Shown in pieces: positions 41,758-53,399 of a stretch of DNA of 64,000 bases. The position numbers were made by a program, and so were the translations under genes. Numbering within the stretch: position 1 is the stretch's first letter; each line of letters begins with the position of its first letter. The notes beneath the pieces were generated by a model. It was not told where the DNA came from. It searched no databases and was given only the letters and a program-made list of their open reading frames with translations. Source of the stretch: Azolla caroliniana (Eukaryota > Polypodiophyta); assembly GCA_043228905.1 (NCBI GenBank), contig JBHGNT010000007.1, forward strand, positions 13,578,001-13,642,000. The letters are read 5' to 3'.

Positions 41758-44290
41758 AAGTATATTAACGTCTTCTAAGGCCAAAATTGGCCCATGAGAC
41801 AAATGGTTTACAACAAAAAATGGGATATTTACCCATTCATCGAAAGTAATAAAAATAAAAATAAAAATAGAGTTTTAAGCTAAATTGTTCTAGTAAAATA
41901 AAAATAACAAAAATTTTCTACAATGAAAATGATGTTATACTAGGCCTAATTTCATTTCCATCCAAGTCTCTCGAAGAGAAGCGGGAGGTCAAAGGGTTTC
42001 GATGTGGATGTGGCCTGTGGCCCCAATGTAAAAGGTGCCCCAACCATAGCTTCTTGTCAATGTAGGTCACGTTCCCTTATCTTCTTAATCCTTTCTACTC
42101 TGTGTCGACTTGTTTTGAAACCCAACATCCAAGGGCGTTTGGTTGTTCTTTGTGTTTCGGTTTCCTCAAGAGAGAAGCCGAGCGGCGTAAGTGTATCCAC
42201 ATTCATCGTCTCCCCTGAAAAATTACACTAGTCACAAGTTGATGAATAGTAAAAGGGTTATGGTTAACACTTTGTAATTTATTCTCCTTATGTTGTTTTA
42301 GCTCTAAGATATACCTACCTAGTCTCTTTACATCTGGGGTATCTAATAGTTTGGAGAGGGTGGGAGAGGGTCCTAATGTGTCTTGGTATTCCACTTGTAT
42401 CTCGGCATAAGTTGGGCACTTGCATGTGAAGTGATACTCATACTCTATCTCTATGTGGCACAACCTACATAGTCTTTCCTCCCTAGGGACTCTATTAGCC
42501 CGACCATTCTCAATCTCAAGTTGGTGAGATGATATCCTAAGTTGTCCAATTGCAACCCTTAGTGCATTTGATAAGAATGTATCTAGATATCTTGGTCGTG
42601 TAATAAAACCTAATTAAGAGAAGTGCAAGAAGTGTTCCTTATAGTACAACATTTTAGATGGGAGTGGCTCTTGTGTATCGAGTGTAAATTTGCCATATTT
42701 CTTGGCATATCACTTTATTACGGTCTTCATGAGATATTAGAGTTTGATTAGTCCCATGGTTGTACTTAAGGGGGGGTAGGTTATTAATGTCTATGCCGTT
42801 TGCAAGTAACCAACTCACCACAGTGCTATACCAAGAGCAGGTTCTCCAGACGCATGTAGGGATCGAGATGCCTCAAAGGCTCGACGGGATATCCTATCTT
42901 GTGGTTGGTTATGTATCCGATGAATAAAAACTACCACTTGAAACAATGCTTCTATTAACATCGGGGGCAGACTAAACTCTGCTCTAATAATGTCATGTGG
43001 TATTGTCGATTTGCTTCAGAGTTGACGTGATAACATCGTCACCAAAGGTCTCTCTAATTGCGTCCACATGAAAGATGGTAGACCTGGAGCCCATACGACT
43101 AATGCATACATGAGGGAAGCGGCCACTAATGAGTCGAAGAGCCATCCCTTAGTCTGTGGCTCTTGAAAGTATGCTTGATGGCATTGTCTCTCTAAGAGTG
43201 AGAGGGATGCATACCCTCTCGTTAGCCTACCTTTGGCTACCTGGGTCATCGAGAATTTACCTGAGCGAGCACTAAAAGTGACTCCCAAGTATACATATGA
43301 TCCAACTACCTCAACTAGTTTATGAGAGAGGATTAGGTGACATTTACTCCTAACTCGGGATGATGTATGAAAGATAAGGACTTTAGTTTTCTCTAGATTC
43401 ACTACCAGTCCTCGTTGTGTAAAAAAGTCATCTAGGGCATTAAGATGCTTTTGTAGGTCGTGTTCTAACTTCGAGAGCAAGACAATGTCGTCCGCGTAGA
43501 GTAAGAGACTAACTTGCGTATCCCCAATAGCTACTCCCTTGCCTCCCTTACGAGCAATAAAATCAGTGATCTCATCAATGTAGATCCCAAAAAGAGTCGG
43601 TGATAGGGGGCAACCTATTTTACACCAATGGTGCTAGTGAAACAATCAGATAGGCCACCTGGGCATCTTATGCACCCAAAGACTTGCTCATATAGGGCAT
43701 AAATGGCCCAAATCATGTCATTTGGTATCTCCAAGCTCTTAAGTCTATCAAACAACTTCTCCCTAGGAACTGTGTCAAAGGCTTTGCGGAAGTCCACAAA
43801 GCAACAATATAGTTTCCTCTTACGAGCCTTCGTCTGGTCAATTAAGCACCTAAGTGTGAAGATACGGTGAATAGTGGAGAAGGCTCGTCTAAAGCCAACC
43901 TGCTCAGGTGCTCGAAGACTTAATGTTTCCATATAATTGCTAAGCTCCGCTTCCATTACCGCACCATATAGTTTAGCGACCGTATGGCCTATCATAATGG
44001 TCCTATATGTATTTGGGTCCATTGGGTCCATTGGATCCATTGGATCCATTGGGTCCCCTCCTTTATGTATAGGGGCCACTGTGTTCATGGTCCATTGTGG
44101 TGGAAAACCCTCGGCGAGGGTGCGGTTGAAGATTAGAGTGAGAAAGGGGGCTAGGCACTCTCGAGCATATATGATGTGCTCAGCTCGCAATCATGTGTGG
44201 TCCATGGATTTCCTATGTTGTAATTTTTTTATTGCCCTATCTAATATATCTGTTTTTATTGTCTTGGTGGAGACCCCACTTGTGTAACCC
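41758..44290 (-). mobile_element. LINE-C: RT to 3' end, 5' truncated
   Basis: On the minus strand it contains an RT domain, a post-RT region, a zinc-binding C-terminus (LCRLCHIEIEYEYHFTCKC) and the same 3' untranslated end as LINE-B. The endonuclease domain is missing. The 5' edge is near 44290. Confidence 0.85.
43016..44287 (-). pseudogene. LINE-C reverse transcriptase domain, broken
   Basis: Motifs of non-LTR RT in order: SMDHT, LRAEHIIYARECLAPFLTLIFN, PIHKGGDP, NTYRTIMIGHTVAKLYG, QVGFRRAFSTIHRIF, FVDFRKAFDTVPR, GCPLSPTLFGIYIDEI and the catalytic YADD (43487-43498). A one-base deletion near 43615-43620, just before GCPLSP, shifts the frame. Between KGGDP and NTYRT the triplet Met-Asp-Pro is repeated four times, because of a 9-base repeat at 44025-44060, where other copies of this motif would have one. 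After YADD the frame continues through RGLVVNLEKTKVL and GSYVYLGVTFSARSGKF. Confidence 0.85.
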
Positions 44291-45246
44291 TTGATTGACT
44301 TGTAGCATGAGGAGTGATGGAGCTAAAGAAAGTCGTAATGGTTCTTTGTTGATGAGCTATTATGGTTGTATAGTTGTCCTTGAACAAATTCCCTCTATGT
44401 TCTCTTGAGTTTTAGCAAGAACATTTTGAAGCACCATTGCTCTTCATATTTCATTACCAATGAGAGGGGAAAATGTCCTATGAGACCGAATAAGAGATTA
44501 CATCTTAAACTTGTTGTCTCGTTTTTGAAAATAACAAAATCAAAATCAATATTACGAAATTGGTAGAACTGCTTAAGGTACCAGAGAATCTCATTATCTA
44601 AGCATCTAATTTCTCATTTAATTTTTATTCTTAATGTTTGGTGTTTTTTTGCAATCGTATGAATTTTGCTAATACAATCTTCCTTTGCTCCAAATGTAAG
44701 CTGGGGCTACATTAGATAAATTATCAATAGTTAACCTACCTTTTCAGGAAAGACATGAATTGACATTATTAAGGCAAGTATATTTTGAACAATTCTCTTT
44801 GATATTGATGACTTGTTTTGAAACTGCCTTAATGAGTGGCATTATTACTTTTTCAGGCAGACTTTAGATATATAGTCGCAAATGTATTTACAGCTCTGAA
44901 TCTGCCTTTGGGCACCACAACCACTTTTGCAAAGGATCTCAAGTCAGAGGTTTTTTTTCTTTTTTCAAAACAAATTATCCTTCCATTAGTTATAAAGAAA
45001 GGTCATAACGGTTACATCATGCAAAGTATTTTTTCCCAAGCCCGTCTTGTGTAGACAACGGTTGCAGAAACAAATCTATGTACTCCAACATAGAGAAAAC
45101 AGTCCCGCAATTACAATCTATTCCCTAGACACATTGCAAGGTATCCATATTCATAGGCAACAACGAAAGTAGCTCTATTCGGAAACAAACCCTCTCAGGT
45201 CATAGTTATGAGTCATTCAATATTTCTTCAACCTGTACATCGCTGC
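44291..45246. other. Stretch between LINE-C and the large gypsy element
   Basis: No confident gene. At 44857-44965 an open stretch bounded by AG and GT (DFRYIVANVFTALNLPLGT and onward to KDLKSE) looks like a spliced exon, but I do not recognise the protein. Confidence 0.4.
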
Positions 45247-45691
45247 TGTTAACTCTTAGGGCCGGACAATGGCCTAACACAGAGTGTCTACGGAAGACAC
45301 TTCACCAAAGGGTGTTACGGCAACCGGATTAGACTCAACGCTTAATCCGACTTAATTAAGTTACTTAGCATGATCATCTTTCATAATCACACGCGTAAGA
45401 TATAACAATTAAGACAGAACGGCAATTAATACAGAGAGATAACAACGCTAAGCTTTTATTAATTAACCGCCATTCATTACATTGTATCTGGGCCTTTAAA
45501 TAGGTTTTCGGTCTGTATTACAAAACGGTGCCATCCGCACCTGTTCGGGATCGGTCCGGATCCGGAACGGCATACCGATTCATACCGATTCCGGTCCGTC
45601 CGTCCACACTCATAGCTTAAATACAACCACATTCCTACTACTTAAATAACTCTCCGTTTCCCACTCTGGACTCCTTTGCCGGCCGGTAACA
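45247..45691 (-). repeat. 3' LTR of the 11.3-kb gypsy element
   Basis: 445 bases, with an extra copy of CATACCGATT relative to the 5' LTR. Confidence 0.93.
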
Positions 45692-45971
45692 CATGGCACG
45701 CCCGTGGGACAGTACCTTGTACGTCGAATCCACAACAGACCCTTGCATTCTTCGTCCAAAATATCCAGAATGCTTTGTTCGAGAGTCTCCAATGGTTCAT
45801 CTGGAATTGGTTGTTGTTGTTGTTGTTGTTGTTGCTGCTATTGCTGCTCTGTTGATGTCTGCTGCGACGGGTCCGTTGATGGCTGCTGCGGCCGCTCCTC
45901 CGTTTGTTGCTCTGACACCGACATCTCCGTCGTTGCTCCCTTCGTCGTAGTGGTCTCCGGTTGATTGGTTC

Positions 45972-46683
45972 TGACGGGAACTCAACGCTCCTAATGCACA
46001 ACGCTCGGCCACAACCGAGCTTAGAATGATACACAGAAAAACCACGACAAGAAGAAGAAGAGAATACACAGGAGGTTTATGTGGAAAACCCCAAACTAGG
46101 GGAAAAACCACGGCAGCCCACAGGCTGCAAACTGTCACTATGTAGGGATATACAACAGTGAGTTCACTGAGGCACCGACCTCGTGCTCACAAATCTTCGC
46201 CATAGGGGGCGGTTACAACAGAGGCAACGACCTCTTTCTCTCTCTCTCTCTCTGTACAATTACGCATACTAATCTCGTGCAAAACAGAAAATAACAACAA
46301 CTACTAAAAGTTTGCCCTAAGTCATATTTATACTAATATGAATTTTCGGCTATTTACAAATATAGCCTCGATGGGCTCTCAGAAACATATTTACGAATAT
46401 GTCTCTTCCTCCGGTTCTCACTGGGTCTGCACCATCCGGCTCTCCATAGCCGGGTACTCCTCATCCGGTTCACACCGGGTCTGTATCATCCGGCTCTCCG
46501 TAGCCGGTTACTCCTCATCCAGTTTCGGCCTCGGCCTATCAGCCTTGGCCGAGTTTGTTCATCGGCACTGTATCATCCGGCTCTCCGTAGCCAGGTACTC
46601 CTCATCCGGTTTCGGCCTCGGCCGAGTTTGTTCATCGGCACTGTTCTTCTCCCTTCCCATCCGGAGGGACCTGTCTCCCAACA
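45972..46683 (-). mobile_element. Solo LTR, copia-2 family, minus orientation, target duplication GGTTC
   Basis: On the plus strand it runs TGACGGGAACTC...TCTCCCAACA with GGTTC at 45967-45971 and 46684-46688. It contains the hairpin/TATA block (about 46317-46402) and a rearranged 54-base repeat region. Confidence 0.93.
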
Positions 46684-47225
46684 GGTTCCGGGCTGGCCCT
46701 CAGCCGGCGACGGTTCCTCATCACTAAGGTTAACCGTTGCCGCTTCCCGTGCTTTTTCTTCCCAAACCCGGGACCGCTCGTAGCTTTCAAACTGGATTTG
46801 AGCGTCCAGCCTATCATCATCTAGCTGAGCTACGAGCTGCCTGACCTGCGCCAGCTGTTCATCCGCCAAGACTTGGAAGTCGTCGGCCAGCTCGTCCCGT
46901 ATGGCGGTGAAGTCCTCAGAAGTCAACGTATAACAATCATCTCCTTCCTTCCGCCGGTTTGCCACATCTGCCCGTAGCAATTGGAGTTCCGCCGCGTTTT
47001 GTGCCCACTTTATCCACCATCTTACAGAGCTTTCATCAATCAAGTGTTTTTTCTGATTCAGCCATGCCCGGAGGATAGACTGAATCCGGCCCGTTCCCAA
47101 TTGCGATTTGGTTTCCGCCGCTTGTCGTTCCTCCTTCAGTTGCTTGATGGTTTTGACGTTGTCTTCCGCATGCGCCTTGTAATGCATCAATTGCCTTTGA
47201 TATGTGCTTTGTAATTTCTGCAATA

Positions 47226-47888
47226 TGTTGGGAGACAGGTCCCTCCGAATGGGAAGGGAGAAGAACAGTGCCGATGAACAGTGCTGAAACCGTATGAGGT
47301 GAACCCGGCTATGGAGAGCCGGATGGTACAGACCCTGTATGAACAGGATGAGGAGTACCCGGCTACAGAGAGCCGGATGATGCAGACCCGGTGAAGACCG
47401 GATGAGGAGTACCCGGCTACGGAGAAACGGATGAAGAGACATATTCGTAAATATGTTTTCTGATAGTCCATCGAGGCTATATTTGTAAATAGCCGAAAAG
47501 TCATATTAGTATAAATATGACTTAGGGCAAACTAGTTTTTTTTTTTGTTGTCAATTTTTTGGGGGTGCAAGAAGTAGAGTGAGCACGTAACAATGTACAG
47601 AGAGAGAGAGAGAGAGGTCGCTGCCTCTGTTGTAACCGCCGCCTGTGGCGAAGATCGTGAGCACGAGGTCGTTGCCTCCGTGAACTCACTGTTTGTACAT
47701 TCCAACGTAGTGATAGTTTGTAGCCTGTGTGGGCTGCCGTGGTTTTTCCCCTAGTTTGGGGTTTTCCACGTAAACCTCCTGTGTATTTTCCTCTTCTTTG
47801 TGTCATGCTTTATTTCCCGTTTTCTGTGTATCATTCTAAGCTCGGTTGTGGCCGAGCGTTGCGCAGAAGGAGCGCCGAGTTCTCGTCA
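47226..47888 (+). mobile_element. Solo LTR, copia-2 family, plus orientation, target duplication CAATA
   Basis: It starts TGTTGGGAGACAGG and ends GTTCTCGTCA, with CAATA at 47221-47225 and 47889-47893. It has the hairpin/TATA block (about 47440-47525) and about two to three degenerate 54-base units. It is left by recombination between the LTRs of a full element. Confidence 0.93.
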
Positions 47889-50288
47889 CAATACTGTTGA
47901 CGCTCTCTCTTTTTCTTCCTGCTGCTGCCTCTAGAGCTCCATCCGGACCTTCTCCGCCTCGTCCAAGCGTCTTGTATTTTCCGCACGTTCGTCGGCGATC
48001 GCCGTCGCGGCCCGATCAACTTCCTGCTGGAGCTCGGCCATCCGTTCCTTATGCTCCGTTTCCAGCCGTTTGTAGTCCCGGTGCAGGTGCTCAAAATCAT
48101 CTGTCTTTTGCTTGAGCCGTGCGTTGATCTGTCGACGGGCCCGGTCCTCGCGGTCCTTCTGCTAGCGGAGCTCTTCCTTTAGCCGTTCAATTTCCGTTTC
48201 CTCCGTCTTCCGCAACTTGTCCTTTTCCTGCAACACTTTGTCTTTTTCCTCCTTTAGCCGATCGTACGCTTGATGGCCTTTCCGGAGGCTCTCCTCTGCT
48301 CGACGGAGGTTCTCAGCAGTCTTCTTTAATTCAGCTTCGGCCGTTGTCTTCAATTCTCGTTCACGGCTCCTTAGTGCCTCTTGTGCAGCAAGTTCATCTT
48401 TCAATTCCGCAAGCTCCTGGGCTTGCGCTGCATCTCTCGCCGGAACGGTTTCCGTTGTCGGGGTCTTATTGGTATGTACAGGTCAATCCGTTTCTTTATT
48501 CTGTACACTTACTGGAGTCACCGGTGATTGGATCTGTGTTGCTGTTAAGGCCATTTTGGCCATCTCTGTCGTGACCTGATCCAAGTCATTTTCAAGGCAC
48601 TGGATTCTGGACCGGGCCGTCTCTAGTTGTTCGGTTGTGACGAGCAACCGTTCGCTTTGCGCTCTTTCTTCTGCCTCAATATACCCCAATGCTTCGGCTA
48701 TCTGTTCGCCTATCCACCGGAGCCACAGGCTACCGGTGCCTTGTTGTGCTTGCACGAAGGTTTGACAGATGGGCTCACTTGTAGATGGGTGGTCCCGCCT
48801 GGTTGCGCCGAGTTGCAGTTCCATTTCTGCCCGTGGACCACCCTGCTGTCCTGGTTCCCCTTGCGCTTCTTCTTGGCTGGCCGAGGGAGGCTGCATTGAC
48901 CTTTCCGGCTCTGGCGGGATGGGACTTGCCGGTGTTGCCGGTGGCGCTGAGGCTTCTGATTCCGGTGCCATGCGCACCGGTTCCGGTTCCTTCCTTGGTG
49001 TGGGAGTCTCAGTATGGGGAGCCGGTGTTCCCTCCGTCTGAGGGTCCGAACGTTTCCCGGCTGCCTCAACAGTCCTTGCCGACGACCGTCGTTGGAGGTG
49101 CTCCGTAGGCTCCTCCTCTATTTCCTCTTCCTGAGTCCTGGCATTGAGTTTTGCCGCCAAGGGGTCCGCTTCTCTATTCATCGGTCGGCGGAGTGTAACC
49201 TTTACGGGCCGTGCCGGTGGTTCCTCCTGCGCATCCGTTGGCCGCTTCCGGCTGGCGCTCTCCTTTCCCGCCTTTCCCTTAGTGGCCTTAGAGGCCAACA
49301 ACTGTTGTCGTTTGGAAGCCGTCTTTGGGGTGCCGTCCGCCACTCTTCCTCGCTTCTTGGGCTGGACGGGCTAGACGGGTGGCACAAGCAAGGTGAGCCA
49401 CTACGTTACGGCGTGCCATATCTTCCGTCCGTCTCGGCCTTCTTTGCCGTCTTTGCCTCTGACGATCTCGATCGCCGCACACAACCCGTCTGTGATCAAT
49501 ACCGGCCAATCCACCTTGATCCCTTCATAGGTGGCGATGATCATCCTTGCCTGGTTCTGCGGCATGACAGGGGGTCTAGGGTACACGTGGCCGTATTCGT
49601 GGAGCACATGAGCAATCTCGCGGAACAACATATCTCCGCCGCCCTATGTCCGGTAGCCCTTGCTAGCTAGAGAGTACTCACCAAAATACTTGATGAGTTG
49701 CTCCGGAGTTGGGTTGTCAATCGTGAGTATGCCTCCCTCCGGAAGTCCTGTTAACGCTCGAATCGCCTCTGCTGTTATGACCTCTGTGTCGATTTCTTTG
49801 ATCACTTTGTCGGCTTCTTTGTGTGGTGGTACTTCCATCATCATCAAGAAGCCCTCGAGCCCGTGTTGCTTTAGCCATGTCTTGGCGGCTTCCGACAGCG
49901 TTTGCGGGTCCATGTCTGTGTCGAGGTCGGATTGCGGTGGCGAGGTTGGATGGTGATGAGAGTGAGATTGAGAGAGAGAGAGTTCAGAAGGCGGGGGTTC
50001 TCTGTGCGTAGGTTCTCGTCCGATGATCTTGCAGCGTCTTGGTGCTTCTGTGCTCCTGGGTTCGCGAAAGTAAAGGGTCTCTACACGCAGTGGTTTTTGT
50101 CTGTGCATTCTGGCGCCTTTTTCGAGTGTGTGCATGTCGTGTACTAAAATAACATTATGTCCTATGGTGGCGCTTTAAATGCCCACTACGTACCTTTTCG
50201 CTCCTCACTCTTTCATCCATTCATTCCTCGCTTTTGCATGATTGTTTTTTATTTTATTTTATTTATTTATTTTTAATTTAGTGTGACG

Positions 50289-51724
50289 TTACTTTTCCGT
50301 TGGTCCTCTCGGACCCTTACCGGCCTCATTCTCCCCAGTTACCGGCTCGCCGTCTCTGCCGTCTTGGTGGTTGCCATTTCCCTCACTGGTGTCGGTCCTT
50401 TGCTCAAATGGGTTCTTAGGCATCGGTCCTCTATATGGCTTCAATCGGAATCCGTTGACCCATTTGCCTAGCACTTCGCCGGCAAGTGTCCCTAACTGGT
50501 AGGACCCATTATACTCCCGTGTTAGCCAATACGGTCCGGTCCATCTAAACCGTAGTTTACCCGGCATCTTGCCCATCCGGGTCTGAAATACTAACACCAG
50601 TTTGCCAATTGCGAACATTTTTTCGTTTCCTTTCCTGTGTCGGTCGACAAATGCTTTCCGTCGCCGTTGTTCCAATTCTAAGTGCAGGATGCTTGCCAGT
50701 CGTTGTTCCTCGAGTTCACACAGCGTTGTTAACCGTATTGCCTCTGACTCCTTCTCGTTCAGCCGTTCCCGTAGCTAGATCCGTAAGCTGGGTACTTGGA
50801 ATTCCACCAACATTACTGCCTCTAGTCCGAACGCTAACCGGAACGGTGTTGTTCGGATGCTCGTCTTGTATGCCGTCCGGTATGCCCAAAGCGCGCTATG
50901 TAGCTTGGTATCCCAATCCGTTCGGTTTTCATTGACGATCTTCCGGAGGATATTCTGGAGCGTCTTGTTCGTTGATTCCGCTAAACCGTTCGCTTGCGGA
51001 TAGTAAGGTGTGCTCCGTTTGTGGACAACGGCATAGAATGCCGTCAGGCTTTCCACTACTTGGCCAAGAAAGTGCCCCCCTTGGTCGCTTATTAATTCAA
51101 TTGGGCATCCGTAACGGCACCAGATGTACTTGTATAGAAATTTCGTCGTTGACGCAGCGGTGTTGTCCCTTAAAGCTTTGGCCTCCACCCATTTCGTGCA
51201 GTAATCCGTCGCGACGATGACGTACCGATTACCCGTTCTCATTGCCGGTGGTTTGAACAGTCCAACAAAGTCCAGCCCCCACTTCTGGAATGGCTCCAGT
51301 GGTAGTACCGGCTGGTGTGGCATACGAGCCTGCTCCGTTGGCTGGCCCATTCGCTGGCATAGGTCACATTCTTTTGCGTACCATACCGCATCTCTTAATG
51401 TCGTTGGCCACCATAGGCCACTTTGCCATATTTTCCTGGCTATCGCATCTCCGGCATAGTGACCTCCGACAACTCCGCAGTGGGCTTCCCTCAGTATGAG
51501 GTCCTTTTCATCGCTGCACACAACCCGTCTCCATATGCCGTCCGCGCCCTTGTGGTAAAGTGTGTCTTGCAGTAAGCAGAAATGTCGGCTTTGCACCGCC
51601 AGGCGTTTCCGTTCGTCCCAGTTCATCTCTTCCGTAGGCAGTCCTGTGCTCAAAAACTGGTGCATATTTGTGAGCCACTTGTCTTCCTAGGCCACCTCTC
51701 ATCTGCTGCCATCTTCGTAGTGAC
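50289..51724 (-). pseudogene. Integrase, 11.3-kb gypsy element
   Basis: The H-H-C-C zinc region (HCGVVGGHYAGDA, CDLCQRMG) is followed by the catalytic core: GLDFVGLF, YVIVATDYCTKWVEAKAL, ISDQGGHFLG and GLAESTNKTLQ give the D, D and E residues. The C-terminal part has VLVFQTRMGKMPGKLRFRWTGPY. One in-frame TAG (50775-50777) lies between core and C-terminus where RIQLRERL is expected (CAG). There is no chromodomain. Apart from the TAG and a break at the N-terminus the domain is complete. Confidence 0.88.
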
Positions 51725-53399
51725 TCAAAACAGCTCCGCATTCGGAAACTCATCCGCTACTCCGTCACCCGTCTCTCCGGACTCTAATCGGCTTAAGTAA
51801 TCCACCACGGCATGCTGTATACCGGGTCGGTGGAATATTTCAAACTCGAATTCCTGTAACAGTAAGGTCCACCGGGCCAATTTGCTAGTGAGTGACGCTT
51901 TTGACACCAGGTAAAGGAGTGCCGAATGATCTACATGGAAGGAAAACTTCCTTCCCAATAAATAATGCCGAAACTTTGTCACACTATAGATCATCCCTAG
52001 AGCTTCCCGTTCCGTGGTAGAGTAGTTCTGTTCTACTTGGGATAGCTTTCGGCTGGCATAGTACACTGGCCAGTACCACTTTGGTTCCGTAAGCTGCATC
52101 AGTACGCTTCCGATTGCGATGTCGGAGGCGTCCACGAACACGTGAAATTCTTTACTCCAATCCGGAGGCTGCACTACTGGTGCTTGCGACAATAGCACCT
52201 TGAGGGCCCTATACGCCCTATCCTCGGTGTCGGTCCACTGGAATGGTGTCCGATGTACGGCGGCATGCAACGGTGTAGCCAGGTCGGCCAAGTATCGGAG
52301 CATCCGATTGTGCCACCGGATCTGGCCTAAGAACCGGCTTAATGCCTTTGCCGTTGCCGGCGAAGGTGCTTCTAATATGGCTTTCACTTTGTCCGGGTCG
52401 ACTGCAATACCTTCCTGGCTCACAATATGTCCTAATAGAGTTCCACTGGATATGCCAAATACACACTTTACCGGATTCAAGCTTAGCCGGTACGCTCTAC
52501 ACTTTTCAAGACAAAGGCGGAGGTGTTGAAAATGGTCCTCCTCCCGGCTATAGACGGCGAAATCGTCAAGGAAAACCTGCATAAAAGCCGGAATATATTC
52601 ACCAAAGATTTTCATGATGATTCGTTGAAATGTTGTCGGTGCCGTTTTGAGTCCAAACATCATTACCACGGCCACAAACACCCCCCATTCGGTGACGAAA
52701 GTCGTTTTCTCTTGGTCGTCGGGGTGCATCCGGATCTGATTATCCGTCTAGGAAGCTATAGACCTCATGGCCGGCGACGACATCCAACACTCCATCTGTG
52801 AACGGAAGTGGAAACGCATCCGTTACCGTAGCTGCATTGAGTTTCCGGTAGTCCACACAAACTCGAATTTTTCCGTTCTTCTTCGGTACGACTATGATCG
52901 GGCTCAGCCATGTCGCTTTCTTTACCGGACGGATAAAGCCAACTCTTAGCAGTTTGTCGATTTCCTCCTTGACTTTGGCGGCATAATTGGGATTCATCTG
53001 GTACCGTCTTTGTGCCACTGGTTTTGCATCCTTGCTCAAGTGCACCTGATGCTGGTACAACTGAGGGTCGAGTCCTCGCATGTCTTCGTATGACCAGGCG
53101 AACACATCGCGAAATTTCATGGGAAGTGTGATCATCGCCGTTTTGTCTTCGGACTTCATCTCCTTGGCGATGTGCACCGGTTTTGCTTCGTCCGTGGTCC
53201 CTAGGTTCACCTCTTCTAGTTGCGACGCTTTTACGCACTGTGAAACGGCCATTTCCCATTCCAACGCTTCTTGCGCTTGCTGTAACTCCCGGATTGCGTC
53301 TTTATCCGGTTCTGCTTCAGCCTCTTCCGGTTGCGATAAGTATGGTGCTACTGCTTCGGCAATGTCAATTTCGAAGAGGGGTATGATCTTCGGGTTTTC
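51725..53399 (-). pseudogene. Reverse transcriptase and RNase H, 11.3-kb gypsy element
   Basis: FRDVFAWSYEDMRGLDPQLYQH leads into RT: SPIIVVPKKNGKIRVCVDYRKLN, then EVYSFLDG, where a small deletion near 52735 shifts the frame, then QIRMHPDDQEKTTFVTEWG, MMFGLKTAPTTFQRI and the catalytic FLDD in MQVFLDDFAVYS. RNase H follows (HVFVDASDIAIGSVLMQ, YYASRKLSQVEQNYSTTEREAL, HVDHSALLYLV). The frame stops at a TGA (51725-51727). Substantial stretches are intact, in line with moderate age. Confidence 0.88.

Larger units (their letters stand above)
45692..49913 (-). pseudogene. Long 3' accessory frame (coiled coil, poly-Gln tail) of the 11.3-kb gypsy element
   Basis: After integrase, a frame starts at ATG 49913 (MDPQTLSEAAKTWLKQHG). 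It passes through a compact region (LFREIAHVLHEYGHVYPRPP), a Pro/Ala/Glu-rich linker (about 48780-49340), and then a Glu/Lys/Gln-rich coiled coil (48.7-47.9 kb, e.g. EEKDKVLQEKDKLRKTEETE). It resumes beyond a solo LTR at 47224 (LQKLQSTYQRQLMHYKAHAE) and beyond another ends in a poly-Gln run (about 45814-45832) and Glu-rich tail near the 3' LTR. Stops are scattered. No signal peptide or membrane segment, so not envelope-like. Function unknown. Confidence 0.65.

Noticed and set aside
46573-47442. Single minus-strand frame spanning solo LTR and accessory coding sequence
   Set aside because: A chance fusion: the first part is LTR repeat, the second is genuine accessory-frame sequence; the target duplication marks the boundary.
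49014-49670. 218-codon plus-strand frame
   Set aside because: Antisense of the accessory frame linker; no domain.
45692-49913. Envelope gene in the 11.3-kb gypsy element
   Set aside because: No signal peptide, membrane segment or furin-like site; the region is coiled coil and low complexity.
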